Assembly (NCBI GenBank): GCA_023715185.1
Contig: JAMCAN010000001.1
Span: 310,001-374,000 of the forward strand
Source of the DNA: Planococcus sp. MER TA 32b
Lineage (GTDB): Bacteria > Bacillota > Bacilli > Bacillales_A > Planococcaceae
Reading direction: 5' to 3'
DNA: 64,000 bases
The notes under the pieces are model-generated. The model was not told the DNA's origin. It saw only the letters and a list, made by a program, of their open reading frames with translations, and did not search any database. This document shows positions 1-9,233 of this stretch, in pieces; position 1 is the stretch's first letter; every line of letters begins with the position of its first letter. The position numbers and the translations under genes are program-made.

Positions 1-2
1 AA

Positions 3-479
3 GGTTTGAAAGTTCGTGTTCAAAATTCTGAGTTGTCAATCGCTGTAGTGGAAGCTTTAGGGGCATCTGCAACACCTATGGAATACGGTGAAGTTTATTC
101 CAGCTTACAGACTGGCGTAATTGATGGAGCAGAGAACAATTTCCCGAGTTATTACACTTCTAACCATTATGAAGTGGCACCATATTTCACAGTAAATGGC
201 TACACTGGTACTCCTGAAGTAGTTATCGCGTCTCAAAAACTATGGGATACATTAAGCGATGAAGATAAAGAATTGTTCAGAGAGGCTGCGCTGGAATCGG
301 TGAAAGTTCAACGTGAAGCTTGGGCTGAGCTGACAGAGGAATCCCGGGCAGCGGTCGTAGAAGCGGGCAGCGAGCTTATCGAAGTTGATGATATCACTCC
401 TTGGAGAGAAGCTGTTCAGCCAGTATATGATAAATATGGAGAACAATACGGCGAATGGATCGAAAAACTGTCAAACTAA
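3..479 (+). CDS. dctP: TRAP transporter solute-binding protein (DctP family), C-terminal part
   Basis: This is the C-terminal ~158 residues of an extracytoplasmic TRAP solute receptor; the 5' end lies outside the window. The visible part has the DctP signature region LGASATPMEYGEVYSSLQTG followed by VIDGAENN, which includes the substrate-contacting conserved Asn residues of the family. It ends in the usual Trp-rich helix (PVYDKYGEQYGEWIEKL). The membrane subunits follow directly. Because the downstream genes degrade hexuronates, a hexuronate or a related sugar acid is the likely ligand. That is inference from context, since TRAP receptors of this family also bind other C4-C6 acids. Confidence 0.93.
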   Translation, partial: GLKVRVQNSELSIAVVEALGASATPMEYGEVYSSLQTGVIDGAENNFPSYYTSNHYEVAPYFTVNGYTGTPEVVIASQKLWDTLSDEDKELFREAALESVKVQREAWAELTEESRAAVVEAGSELIEVDDITPWREAVQPVYDKYGEQYGEWIEKLSN

Positions 480-495
480 TAGGATAGTTCAGGAG

Positions 496-525
496 GTGAG
501 GACCAGTTCCTCACTTCTCTGTTTT
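496..525 (+). terminator. Weak hairpin between dctP and dctQ
   Basis: A perfect 7-bp stem GTGAGGA/TCCTCAC with a 5-nt loop lies at 496-514 and is followed by the T-rich stretch TTCTCTGTTTT. It could act as a partial terminator that keeps the receptor transcript more abundant than the membrane subunits, a common arrangement for solute-binding protein genes. No expression evidence is visible. Confidence 0.45.
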
Positions 526-545
526 AGGAGGGAAATTAGTTTATT

Positions 546-1043
546 ATGAAACTTTTAAAAATGGTTAGAACATTTTTGAATCGCTTATTAATAGGATCTG
601 CTTTAACTATGCTATTGGCAATGGTTGTAATTATTATTATCCAGGTTTTTTCGCGTCAGATATTCAGTTACACTCCTTCCTGGTCGGAAGAAGTGTCTAA
701 ATTGCTTTTTGTTTGGGTCAGCTTTTTGGGGATCGCATATGGATTTAAGGAAAAACTCCATATTGCTTTGGGAATTGTAATTAATATGCTTTCCGAAAAT
801 CTGCAGCATGTATTTGATTATTTCTCGAAAGTATTAATAATTGGTTTTGGTGTAATTATGATGTATTACGGCTGGCAGTTTACTGTCTTGATGGGGAACT
901 CTACAATGCCTGGAACCGGATGGCCCTCGAGCGTATTGTACGCGGCAATACCTGTATCAGGATTTTTTGTGACATTCTATGGAATTGAATTATTATTTAA
1001 AAAGGGATTGCATCAAGACTTAAATGATATAAGCGAGGGTTAA
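546..1043 (+). CDS. dctQ: TRAP transporter small permease (DctQ family)
   Basis: This 165-residue protein has four hydrophobic segments (about residues 15-37, 53-72, 92-112 and 128-150), the usual topology of DctQ small subunits. The motif PSWSEEVSKLLFVWVSFLG after the first segment is the family's typical W-x-E-E signature. The start ATG sits after GGAGGGAAATTAG. DctQ pairs with DctM to form the sodium-driven permease that receives substrate from the DctP receptor. It lies between dctP and dctM with short gaps, so one operon is expected. Confidence 0.93.
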   Translation: MKLLKMVRTFLNRLLIGSALTMLLAMVVIIIIQVFSRQIFSYTPSWSEEVSKLLFVWVSFLGIAYGFKEKLHIALGIVINMLSENLQHVFDYFSKVLIIGFGVIMMYYGWQFTVLMGNSTMPGTGWPSSVLYAAIPVSGFFVTFYGIELLFKKGLHQDLNDISEG

Positions 1044-1047
1044 AAAT

Positions 1048-2325
1048 ATGGATGTATTTGTTTTATTAGGCAGTTTTATTCTGTTATTGATATTTAGGGT
1101 TCCAATAGCACTTACATTAATTATATCGTCATTACTTACAGGGATTTACATGGGTGTCGACCCTGCAGCACTTGTCCAACGAATGGTTGGGGGGTTAAAT
1201 TCATTTTCTTTATTGGCTATACCATTCTTTATACTAGCTGGTGAAATAATGAATGAAGGCGGAATTTCCCGTAGATTAATTGATTTGGCAAATGTGCTTA
1301 TTGGTAGAATTCGTGGCGGATTAGCCATGGTGAACGTTTTGGCCAGTACTTTCTTTGGTGGTATTTCGGGATCGGCTCTTGCTGATACTTCATCTCTGGG
1401 ATCCGTATTGATTCCAATGATGAAAAAACAGAAATATGATGCCGATTACTCTGTTTCTGTAACAATTTCCAGTGCTACACAGGGTGTTCTGATTCCTCCA
1501 AGCCACAATATGATTATTTTTTCTACTGCTGCTGGTGGGGTTTCGGTTGGTGCTCTTTTCATGGGAGGACTTCTGCCTGGCTTATTACTGGGTCTGGCAA
1601 TAATGATTTTAACTTACGTAATCGCTGTTAAAAGAAAATATCCAAAAGGTGAACCTGTAGCGAAAGAAGAAATTCCAAAAATAATCAGAGAAGGATTATT
1701 GGGGTTGTTTACCATCGTGATAATCATGGGCGGGATTTTAAGCGGTATGTTCACAGCTACGGAATCTGCAGCCATTGGAGCTCTTTATGCCTTCATTATT
1801 GCGTTCTTTGTATATCGCGAAGTTTCAATCAAGCGAATGGGTGTAATTCTACATAATACATTTAAAACATTGGCAATGGTGTTGTTCTTAATCGGCGCTT
1901 CTTCCGCCTTTGGTTGGTTACTGGCTATGTTGCGGGTACCACAGATGGTGGCGGATGCTTTGATCAGCATATCGCCAAATAATTTTATCACTATCTTGCT
2001 GATTTTAATCATTCTTCTGTTATTGGGTATGATCATGGATATGGCGCCACTTATTCTAATCGCCACTCCAATTCTCCTGCCTGTTGCTATTTCAGCTGGT
2101 GTTGATCCGGTTCACTTCGGTGTAATGCTGATTTTGAGCTTAGGTATAGGCTTGGTGACACCTCCAGTAGGTGCAGTGCTCTTTGTCGGTTCAGCCATTG
2201 GGCGAATATCGATAGAAAAGGTTTCAAAGTCGATGCTTCCTTTTTATGGAGCAATGCTTACAGTGTTGCTATTGGTGGCATACGTACCAAGTCTCACTTT
2301 GTGGCTGCCAAGTTTGTTTGAATAA
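1048..2325 (+). CDS. dctM: TRAP transporter large permease (DctM family)
   Basis: This 425-residue, highly hydrophobic protein has about 11-12 predicted membrane segments, matching the family length (~425-430). Typical DctM features are the N-terminal VPIALTL segment, AIPFFILAGEIMNEGGISRR, and FFGGISGSALADTSSLGSVL, which holds conserved Ser/Ala residues thought to line the transport site. It starts 4 nt after the dctQ stop. It is the channel-forming subunit of a sodium-coupled sugar-acid importer. A strong terminator follows at once, so this ends the transporter operon. Confidence 0.95.
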   Translation: MDVFVLLGSFILLLIFRVPIALTLIISSLLTGIYMGVDPAALVQRMVGGLNSFSLLAIPFFILAGEIMNEGGISRRLIDLANVLIGRIRGGLAMVNVLASTFFGGISGSALADTSSLGSVLIPMMKKQKYDADYSVSVTISSATQGVLIPPSHNMIIFSTAAGGVSVGALFMGGLLPGLLLGLAIMILTYVIAVKRKYPKGEPVAKEEIPKIIREGLLGLFTIVIIMGGILSGMFTATESAAIGALYAFIIAFFVYREVSIKRMGVILHNTFKTLAMVLFLIGASSAFGWLLAMLRVPQMVADALISISPNNFITILLILIILLLLGMIMDMAPLILIATPILLPVAISAGVDPVHFGVMLILSLGIGLVTPPVGAVLFVGSAIGRISIEKVSKSMLPFYGAMLTVLLLVAYVPSLTLWLPSLFE

Positions 2326-2339
2326 AGAATTTCTAGATT

Positions 2340-2389
2340 TTAAAAGCCGAACCCCCTTATACACAAAGTATAAGGGGGTTCGGCTTTGA
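2340..2389 (+). terminator. Strong intrinsic terminator after dctM
   Basis: The stem AAAGCCGAACCCCCTTATAC pairs with its complement (GTATAAGGGGGTTCGGCTTT) across the short loop ACAAA. The hairpin is symmetrical enough to serve both dctM and the convergent LacI-type gene, whose stop is at 2452. Confidence 0.85.
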
Positions 2390-2451
2390 TAAAACTAATT
2401 TTTTTGGATAGACACTCATCGACATTCAAGATTTTCCTATCAGCAAAGAGA

Positions 2452-3450
2452 TTAATAGTATTGCTTTATAGGTGCACACGAAATTCTCTCTGTGAGTACC
2501 GGCGTCATCATCGTCACCTGCGGAAGAGGCTGTTCATTTTCCATCAGGTCTATAAGGGTATGTACAATCTTTATTGCGAGTTGTTCAACCGGAACGCCTA
2601 CGCTTGTCAAAGGGACTTCCTGGTTTTCCATTTGTGGAATGTTGTCATAGCTGATTACAGATATATCTTCAGGAATATTTATCTGTTTATCCTTTAGCCC
2701 GCGGACGATTCCGGCGCTTATATCGTAGCTTCCTCCTATAATGGCAGTAACCGGTTCATCGAGGGCGAGAAGTTTGTTTATAGCGGAGTAGCCATCATAC
2801 CAGTCGAGTCCTTCGGTATTAATTATACTCGTCTTATTGAGCTCTTCTATTCCGAATTTCTTTAAGGCTTTTTTAAAACCCTCGTATTTTGCGATTTGAC
2901 GCGGGTCATTTTGAGGTATCTGGCCGATATATGCAATCTTACGATGCCCCAATTTGTATAAATATGTGACCGCTTTCAATATTGCCTGTTGATGATCAGG
3001 GTCAATAACAGGATAGTCTGAAGAATTGTTTCGGCTTACTCCATACACCAATATGGGTGGCGAGAAATTACTGATTTTCACATTAACATCTTCTTCAAAC
3101 AGAATAGCGCCATCCACTTTATATTTTTTAAATGTCTCCAATGATCTTTCTAGAGGGTCGACAGACAGGATCATTGAGTAAGGTGTTTTATTTAGTTCAT
3201 TACTAATCTTGGTTACCAATGTGGCGAGAACAGCCCGCTCTATAGTCGGCCATATGAGGCCAATGATCTTTGATTTTTTGGACACTAGGTGTTGCGCAGC
3301 GAAATTTGGCGCATATCCCATCTCATTTGCTATAGCAGCAACTTTTTTCTTGGTTTCTCCTTTAACCAAAGGGCTGTCATTCAATGCTTTAGAAACGGTT
3401 GAGTAGCTGACCCCGGCTACTTTTGCTATGTCTTTTATCGTTACAGTCAT
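2452..3450 (-). CDS. LacI/GalR-family transcriptional regulator
   Basis: This 332-residue protein opens with the LacI HTH and hinge (VTIKDIAKVAGVSYSTVSKALNDSP, with the usual hinge-helix region near residues 50-58). A periplasmic-binding-like effector domain follows (IIGLIWPTI, YPVIDPDHQQA, GHRKIAYIG, TAIIGGSYD). The start ATG follows AAGGTGATC. It is divergent from uxaE, and LacI-type palindromes lie in the 275-bp gap. It is therefore probably the local repressor of the transporter and uronate genes, with a uronate or pathway intermediate as inducer. The effector cannot be read from the sequence. Confidence 0.92.
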   Translation of the reverse strand: MTVTIKDIAKVAGVSYSTVSKALNDSPLVKGETKKKVAAIANEMGYAPNFAAQHLVSKKSKIIGLIWPTIERAVLATLVTKISNELNKTPYSMILSVDPLERSLETFKKYKVDGAILFEEDVNVKISNFSPPILVYGVSRNNSSDYPVIDPDHQQAILKAVTYLYKLGHRKIAYIGQIPQNDPRQIAKYEGFKKALKKFGIEELNKTSIINTEGLDWYDGYSAINKLLALDEPVTAIIGGSYDISAGIVRGLKDKQINIPEDISVISYDNIPQMENQEVPLTSVGVPVEQLAIKIVHTLIDLMENEQPLPQVTMMTPVLTERISCAPIKQYY

Positions 3451-3487
3451 CTGATCACCTTAGAATTCGTATTTTTTTAAATGTAAC

Positions 3488-3506
3488 ATAAAGAAAACGC
3501 TTTTCC
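3488..3506. promoter_or_regulatory. LacI-type operator-like palindrome
   Basis: GAAAACGCTTTTC is a near-perfect palindrome centred on CG, the hallmark of LacI/CcpA-family operators. It lies about 45 bp upstream of the LacI-type gene start. It matches the cre consensus poorly outside the core, so autoregulation by the neighbouring LacI protein is more likely than CcpA control. Confidence 0.5.
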
Positions 3507-3610
3507 ATTATAATTGTATAAACTAATTTTGCTGATGAAAAATAAGATGATATTTTTTGAAAAATGAAACTTAAATGTTGTTCTATAGTATAAAATGTTT
3601 TATGATTGTT

Positions 3611-3624
3611 TTACAACGTTGTTA
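3611..3624. promoter_or_regulatory. LacI-type operator-like palindrome ACAACGTTGT
   Basis: This is a perfect 10-bp palindrome with a central CG in the intergenic region between the LacI-type gene and uxaE, about 100 bp upstream of uxaE. It is a candidate operator for the LacI-type regulator. Confidence 0.4.
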
Positions 3625-3669
3625 TTTAGAAGATTCTCTGAAAAAACAATGATTCTTTTTTAAAATCAA

Positions 3670-3684
3670 ATGAAAGCGTTGTCA
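3670..3684 (+). promoter_or_regulatory. cre-like site upstream of uxaE
   Basis: ATGAAAGCGTTGTCA fits every fixed position of the Bacillus cre consensus (WTGNAANCGNWNNCW). It lies 42 bp upstream of the uxaE start and overlaps a possible -35 (TTGTCA). This suggests CcpA catabolite repression of uronate catabolism, although the local LacI protein may recognise a similar half-site. Confidence 0.6.
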
Positions 3685-3725
3685 AATTGCTGATACATAT
3701 AAAAATTAAGGAGTGTTGAATTTCT

Positions 3726-5222
3726 ATGGAATATTTAAATCTGGTATTTGATTTACTGAAGAATGATTTTACAGAACAGCCTGTTATTGATGGTATTACG
3801 GTTTATGAGAAGTCATATACAAAGTCGGCTGATACGAGCCTGGTAATGGTAAAAGATAAAGACGGAAAATGGCTTCTGGCATCAGGAAAAGGAGACTTGT
3901 TTGACGAGCTGGAAGGAACAGTTATTGAAGGGCACGGGAAAGTTTGCCCGCTCTCACACGAAAACCGTCTCGTATTGAATCGTCATTTTGACTATACAGC
4001 TCCTCGTGCATTTGGTACAAAGCAGGCTACGATGGGACTTGGCGATCGCTTAGGCATTGCTTCACCGGGACATATTGAAACATTGAGAAACAGAAAAGTA
4101 AAACCGATCCTGGCTCAGCAAAGTATTCGTGAATTGACGTTAACGAACAGATCTATGAATGACATGCTCGATGCTGCATCTTTTGCTGTCTTCCAGGAAG
4201 GATACGAAGGCGGATTCGGCGCTGACGGAGATCATATTAAAGAAGAAAAAGATATTGAATATGCTCTTTCCCTTGGTGTCTCGATGTTGACGTTGGACTG
4301 TTCCGATCAAATCAAGAAAAACATTGAAACAGCTTCAGATGAAGAAATCAGATCAGTGTATGAGAAGCTTTCTGAAGAAAACAGAAACTATTTCACTGAG
4401 CGATATCTTAACCGGACATTTGATGTGAATGGATTGAAGATTGAGTTTGATGAATTGACATTGATGAAGAACGTCTTAATTTACGGGGAAGCATTGGATT
4501 ATACAGAACATGTTTATAAGGAATATATCCAAAAAGCTGGCCGTGATATCGACTTTGAACTATCGATCGATGAAACAGAAACAGTTACTGCGCCGGTTTC
4601 CCACTTCTTTGTAGCCAATGAATTAAAATCGAAGGATGTGCTGGTAACAAGTCTTGCTCCGAGATTCTGCGGCGAGTTCCAAAAGGGAATTGACTATATT
4701 GGCGACTTGGAGCAATTTGAGCATGAACTGAGTGAGCATGCAGCCATTGCAGAGTATTTTGGCTACAAACTGAGCATCCATTCCGGAAGTGATAAATTTT
4801 CAGTTTTCCCGATTATCGCCAAATATACAAAAGGTGTTTTACATGTAAAAACCGCAGGAACCAACTGGCTTGAAGCTGTCCGGGCAATCGCGAGAATTAA
4901 ACCGGATTTATATCGCCGCATGCACGCTTATGCTCTGGAACACCTGGATGAAGCTTTGAAGTACTATCACATAACACCGGATATGGACAGTATTGTCCCG
5001 CTTAACAGTGTTACGGATGATCAACTTGCAGATTATATGAATAACGATGCTGCACGCCAAGTGCTCCATGTTACATATGGTATTCTCCTTACTGCTAAAG
5101 ATGATAAAGGCGGCTTCCTGTTTAAAGATGAATTTTTCAACGCTTTAAACGAAAACGAAGAAGCATACCGCGAAGCACTTGTCAGCCATATCGGTAAACA
5201 TGTGGATTTACTGAATTTATAA
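3726..5222 (+). CDS. uxaE: Tagaturonate/fructuronate epimerase (UxaE family)
   Basis: This 498-residue protein is of the UxaE type first described in Thermotoga. It has the family blocks FGTKQATMGLGDRLG, LAQQSIRELTLTNRS, FAVFQEGYEGGFGADGDHIK and LTLDCSDQI, then C-terminal LSIHSGSDKFSVFPIIAKYT and HVKTAGTNWLEAVRAIA. The conserved acidic and His residues in GADGDH and SIHSGSDKF are likely metal and substrate ligands. UxaE epimerises tagaturonate to fructuronate. This routes galacturonate into the glucuronate branch without UxaA/UxaB, which are absent here. The start is ATG, with GGAG about 12 nt upstream. uxaC follows after ~20 nt. Confidence 0.9.
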   Translation: MEYLNLVFDLLKNDFTEQPVIDGITVYEKSYTKSADTSLVMVKDKDGKWLLASGKGDLFDELEGTVIEGHGKVCPLSHENRLVLNRHFDYTAPRAFGTKQATMGLGDRLGIASPGHIETLRNRKVKPILAQQSIRELTLTNRSMNDMLDAASFAVFQEGYEGGFGADGDHIKEEKDIEYALSLGVSMLTLDCSDQIKKNIETASDEEIRSVYEKLSEENRNYFTERYLNRTFDVNGLKIEFDELTLMKNVLIYGEALDYTEHVYKEYIQKAGRDIDFELSIDETETVTAPVSHFFVANELKSKDVLVTSLAPRFCGEFQKGIDYIGDLEQFEHELSEHAAIAEYFGYKLSIHSGSDKFSVFPIIAKYTKGVLHVKTAGTNWLEAVRAIARIKPDLYRRMHAYALEHLDEALKYYHITPDMDSIVPLNSVTDDQLADYMNNDAARQVLHVTYGILLTAKDDKGGFLFKDEFFNALNENEEAYREALVSHIGKHVDLLNL

Positions 5223-5243
5223 ATTGAAGAAAGGGTGTTAAGT

Positions 5244-6647
5244 TTGCGAACATTTATGGATGAGAATTTTTTATTGGAAAATGAAACAGCAATCCGCTTG
5301 TATCACGACTATGCAAAAGATCTGCCGATTATTGATTACCATTGCCATCTAAGCCCGAAAGAAATATATGAAAACAAAAAATTCAAGAATATTACAGATA
5401 TCTGGCTTTACGGAGATCATTACAAATGGCGCGTGATGCGCACCAATGGTGTTGATGAAGAATATATCACCGGCAACGCCAGTGATTACGATAAATTCAT
5501 GGCATGGGCTAAAACCGTTCCAATGCTGATAGGCAATCCGCTTTATAATTGGACTCATCTGGAATTGCAGCGCTTTTTTGGAATTCAAGAAGTCTTAAAT
5601 GAACAAACAGCTCCTGGGATTTGGGAAAAGGTAAATGCGTTGCTGGACAGTGATGAATATCGCGCACGGGACTTTATCCGGAACTCCAAGGTGAATGTTG
5701 TCTGTACGACTGATGACCCGACAGATAGTCTGGAATACCATTTGAAACTTCGGGATGACACTGATTTTGAAACGAAAGTGTTTCCGAGTTTCCGTCCTGA
5801 CAAAGCGCTGGAGATTAATAAGGAAGGCTTTACAGAATGGGTAGGGAAATTACAGAAAGTATCCGGCTTGAAAATCGATTCCTATGAATCCTTTTTGGAA
5901 GCCTTAAAGTCACGGGTCGAATTTTTCCATTCGGTCGGTGGCCGTGTTTCAGATCATGCTCTTGATACGATGATGTATGCCGATACAAGCGAAGAAGAAG
6001 CGAAAACTTACTTTGAGCGCGCATTAAGCGGGGAAAAAGTTTCTGTTGAAGGTGAAAAAATCTTCAAATCCTATACACTGACATTCCTCGGGAAACTTTA
6101 TGCAAAACATGAATGGGTAATGCAGTTCCATATCAATGCACTCCGGAACAATAATTCCAGAATGCTGAAAGAACTTGGCCCTGATACAGGATACGATTCG
6201 ATGAATGATGAGACAATTGCGAAGCCGCTGGCAAGGTTGCTGGATTCATTGGAAAGAGAAAACGCTCTTCCAAAAACAATCCTGTATTCATTAAATCCAA
6301 AAGATAATAATACTATTGCCGCTATGATCGGTAATTTCCAGGGCGGAGGAGTTCCAGGGAAAATTCAGTTTGGTACTGCCTGGTGGTTTAATGATACTAA
6401 ATCCGGCATGCTCGATCAGATGCAGACATTGGCGAATATGGGTGTCTTCAGCCGCTTCATCGGTATGCTGACAGATTCAAGAAGTTTCCTGTCCTATACC
6501 AGACATGAATATTTCAGAAGATTGGTATGTACCTTTATCGGGAATTGGGTAGAAAATGGAGAAGTGCCAAATGACATCGAATTCCTCGGTGGCATTGTGG
6601 AAGGAATATCTTATCAGAACGCAAAAGAATATTTCGATTTTGAATAA
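5244..6647 (+). CDS. uxaC: Glucuronate/galacturonate isomerase
   Basis: This protein of about 467 residues is very close to Bacillus UxaC: N-terminal FMDENFLL, DLPIIDYHCHLSPKEIYEN with the metal-binding HxH, WLYGDHYKWR, NPLYNWTHLELQRFFGI and C-terminal RLVCTFIGNWVENGE. It converts glucuronate to fructuronate and galacturonate to tagaturonate. I chose the TTG at 5244 because AAAGGGTG lies 8 nt upstream and homologues begin near this residue. A GTG at 5235 is the alternative. It is probably cotranscribed with uxaE. A repeat element separates it from the next uronate genes. Confidence 0.95.
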   Translation: MRTFMDENFLLENETAIRLYHDYAKDLPIIDYHCHLSPKEIYENKKFKNITDIWLYGDHYKWRVMRTNGVDEEYITGNASDYDKFMAWAKTVPMLIGNPLYNWTHLELQRFFGIQEVLNEQTAPGIWEKVNALLDSDEYRARDFIRNSKVNVVCTTDDPTDSLEYHLKLRDDTDFETKVFPSFRPDKALEINKEGFTEWVGKLQKVSGLKIDSYESFLEALKSRVEFFHSVGGRVSDHALDTMMYADTSEEEAKTYFERALSGEKVSVEGEKIFKSYTLTFLGKLYAKHEWVMQFHINALRNNNSRMLKELGPDTGYDSMNDETIAKPLARLLDSLERENALPKTILYSLNPKDNNTIAAMIGNFQGGGVPGKIQFGTAWWFNDTKSGMLDQMQTLANMGVFSRFIGMLTDSRSFLSYTRHEYFRRLVCTFIGNWVENGEVPNDIEFLGGIVEGISYQNAKEYFDFE

Positions 6648-6656
6648 TGTATATAG

Positions 6657-6970
6657 GTTGAACTAAAGAATTATCTGTCCTATATCGCGCCGGCGCTGGG
6701 AGAGTGGCTTTAGCTGAGAGAGTATCTGAGATATGGAGCAAAACAGCGAAGATGCCTTGGGGACCAAGCTCAGCGCGAGCCAAGAGTTGGCCGAAGGTAG
6801 TTCGGCCGAGTCTTTGCGACGAAGCTAGCGAAGCGATGCAGGAACAGCCTTAGAATCGTGCTCCTGCAGTGCTGCGCACTTCGTCGCAAAGACAGTATCC
6901 GTGCAGGACACGTCTACTGTCTTCGAAGCGGTTTTGCGGAATATCGATTATTAAAAAATATTAGTTCGAC
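6657..6970. repeat. Dispersed intergenic repeat, copy A
   Basis: This is a 434-bp gap with no credible gene. Inside it, GATATGGAGCAAAACAGC at about 6730-6747 faces an inverted partner, GGTTTTGCGGAATATC, at about 6930-6945. The outer arms GTTGAACTAA (6658) and TTAGTTCGAC (6961) are also inverted relative to each other. Internal sub-palindromes such as TTGCGACGAAG...CTTCGTCGCAA add further fold-back potential. The same end sequences recur near 40.57, 49.36 and 60.71 kb. Confidence 0.7.
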
Positions 6971-6983
6971 TTATATAAATTAA

Positions 6984-7018
6984 CAAATACCCCTCTCTGT
7001 AAAAAGGGGGGTATTTTA
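6984..7018 (+). terminator. Hairpin AAATACCCC/GGGGTATTTT
   Basis: The stem AAATACCCC pairs with GGGGGGTATTTT over a ~12-nt loop. It ends the uxaE-uxaC/repeat segment and lies just upstream of the Gfo/Idh gene. Confidence 0.65.
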
Positions 7019-7081
7019 CTAAAAATTTCCCTGATATTGATCGCCATTTTTGTACCGGACAAAAAGAAGGGGCGGGATCTT

Positions 7082-8128
7082 TTGAAAAAGCAGATTAACT
7101 TTGCAATCGTGGGCTGTGGAACTATTGCTGAACAACATATTCGCGCTATACATAACACTCCAGATGCCGAGCTCGCTGCCGTCTATTCGAGAAACGCGGA
7201 GAAAGCCGGCGAATGGGGACAGAAATACGGAGTACTGTCTTTCAGTGATTATGAATTATTACTGAAAAATGATGCCATTGATGCAGTAGTCATTTTAACG
7301 CCAAGTGGAACTCACGCAGAATTTGGCATAAAAGCGGCTGAAGCAGGCAAACATGTCATAGTCGAAAAACCGATTGATACTACTATGGAAAAAGCGGAAA
7401 CTTTAATAGAAATATGTGAAAAAGCAGGAGTAAAACTAAGCTGTATATTTCAGCACCGATTTGATGAAGCGATCATCGAACTTAAAGAAGCTGTAAGCAA
7501 TAACAAATTGGGTCAATTGAATTTCGGGTCATCCCGTACAACCTGGTACCGGCCGCAGGAATATTACGACAGCGGCAAATGGCGCGGAACAAAGGAACTC
7601 GACGGTGGAGGCGCATTGATGAATCAATCCATTCATTATATCGATCTCTTGCTGTACATTATGGGGCCGGTTGAGGAAGTTCATGGCTATTGTGCAACTC
7701 GGGGACATGAAGGGATCGACGTCGAAGACATCGCTGTGGCGAATGTCAAATTTGCTTCCGGTGCCCTGGGCATAATCGAAGGAAATACTGCAGCTTTCCC
7801 TGGATTTAACACTGCGTTGGATATTTTTGGCGAGTCAGGCAGTGTACGTGTCGACTCGGACCAAATTGCGGAATGGCATATTAAAAACGAAGAAACAACG
7901 GCAATTAGCGCGGGGACTCAGCATACCGGCGCCGGTATCAACACTCAGACCGCTGATTACGGCCCTTCTTTCACCCGGCAATATGAAGACATCGTTCAAG
8001 CTTTTATAAATGGGACCGAGCCGCTTGTGAATGGCAAAGAAGCGATTAAAGCACTGGAGTTAATATTGGCCATTTATGAATCTGCTGAGACAGGAAAGCC
8101 TGTTAAACTGTCTTCTGCTGTGCGTTGA
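7082..8128 (+). CDS. Gfo/Idh/MocA-family NAD(P)-dependent oxidoreductase
   Basis: This protein of about 348 residues has an N-terminal Rossmann motif (FAIVGCGTIAEQHIRAI), the family's VEKPIDTT cofactor/catalytic block with Lys, and RTTWYRPQEYYDSGKWRGT. GGALMNQSIHYIDLL follows, where the His-Asp pair is typical of the catalytic site. I chose TTG 7082 because AAGGGGCGGG lies just upstream. The TTG at 7037 has no ribosome site and would add 15 residues. The position in a uronate locus suggests oxidation or reduction of a sugar acid or related polyol. The exact substrate cannot be read. Confidence 0.88.
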   Translation: MKKQINFAIVGCGTIAEQHIRAIHNTPDAELAAVYSRNAEKAGEWGQKYGVLSFSDYELLLKNDAIDAVVILTPSGTHAEFGIKAAEAGKHVIVEKPIDTTMEKAETLIEICEKAGVKLSCIFQHRFDEAIIELKEAVSNNKLGQLNFGSSRTTWYRPQEYYDSGKWRGTKELDGGGALMNQSIHYIDLLLYIMGPVEEVHGYCATRGHEGIDVEDIAVANVKFASGALGIIEGNTAAFPGFNTALDIFGESGSVRVDSDQIAEWHIKNEETTAISAGTQHTGAGINTQTADYGPSFTRQYEDIVQAFINGTEPLVNGKEAIKALELILAIYESAETGKPVKLSSAVR

Positions 8129-8261
8129 AAGAAAAGAATCCGGGAACTTCCTTTTAATTTCCAAATTACATTGACAGTAAATTAATTCTGAAAATGCTTT
8201 GGCTCAGTTTTTACTAAAAGGGTTTCTCTGTTGAAAAGAACTCCAAAGAGAGGTAATGATT

Positions 8262-9218
8262 ATGACAGAAAATTTTAAGGTTTTTACATTGGGAGACGCG
8301 TTAATAACATTTAACCCTTCAGAAACAGGGCCGCTTCGATATGTCCCCGCATTTACACGCAAAGTAGGCGGCGCAGAGTTAAACTTTGCCATTGGCTGTG
8401 CTCGTCTTGGGTTGGATACAAAATGGACAAGCCGGCTGGGCGGCGATGAATTTGGCCGCGTCATTTATAACTTTGCACGAGGCGAAGGCATCGATATGTC
8501 GGAAGTGAACTTAGTGGATAATTATCCAACTTCGTTGAATTTCAAAGAAATCCGCGAAGATGGATCAGGCAAAACTTTTTATTACCGTTATCAATCACCC
8601 ATTCTGACATTGGAGCCCGCAGACATCACAGAGAAAATGTTTGAAGGTGTGGATTTGATTCATTTGACGGGCGTTTTTCTGGCAATCGATCCGAAAAACC
8701 TGGCAATCGTTAAACAAGTGCTGAAGATTGCCGGTGAAAAAGAAATCAGGGTTTCATTTGATCCAAATATTCGTTTGAAATTATGGACATTGGAACAGGC
8801 GAAAGCTGCTTATATAGAAATCATGCCTTTTGTGGACATCCTGTTAACAGGGCTGGATGAAATCGAAATGATTAACGGAGATGCTTCGGACCAGGCACTG
8901 GAAGACTTTGCAGGACGTTTTAATATCGAACAGCTTGTCATAAAGGACGGCGGTAACGGTTCAAGGCTTTATCAAAACGGCAATTGGTATTCAAAGGCTG
9001 CTTTCCAGGTGAAAGTAGTGGATACTGTAGGCGCCGGAGATGGGTTTGACGCCGGCTATATCTACTCGATTCTTCACGGCTACGAGCCGGAAGACGCTTT
9101 AGAATTCGCGAATGGTGTTGGAGCACTCGTAACTACTGTCTCAGGAGATAACGAGGGGCTTCCATATCTTCAAGAAGTTCTGGCGTTAGTTCGTAAAGAA
9201 AAACTTATTGAACGCTGA
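8262..9218 (+). CDS. kdgK: 2-keto-3-deoxygluconate kinase (PfkB family)
   Basis: This 318-residue ribokinase-fold protein has VGGAELNFAIGCARLGL and RLGGDEFGR near the N-terminus. The C-terminal PfkB signature DTVGAGDGFDAGYI provides the catalytic Asp and anion hole. It phosphorylates KDG to KDPG, the substrate of the next gene. The second ATG (8262) is 8 nt from AGAGAGG, while the first ATG (8256) is only 2 nt away, so 8262 is preferred. It is followed 15 nt later by kdgA. Confidence 0.93.
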   Translation: MTENFKVFTLGDALITFNPSETGPLRYVPAFTRKVGGAELNFAIGCARLGLDTKWTSRLGGDEFGRVIYNFARGEGIDMSEVNLVDNYPTSLNFKEIREDGSGKTFYYRYQSPILTLEPADITEKMFEGVDLIHLTGVFLAIDPKNLAIVKQVLKIAGEKEIRVSFDPNIRLKLWTLEQAKAAYIEIMPFVDILLTGLDEIEMINGDASDQALEDFAGRFNIEQLVIKDGGNGSRLYQNGNWYSKAAFQVKVVDTVGAGDGFDAGYIYSILHGYEPEDALEFANGVGALVTTVSGDNEGLPYLQEVLALVRKEKLIER

Positions 9219-9233
9219 TGAAGGAGGAATATC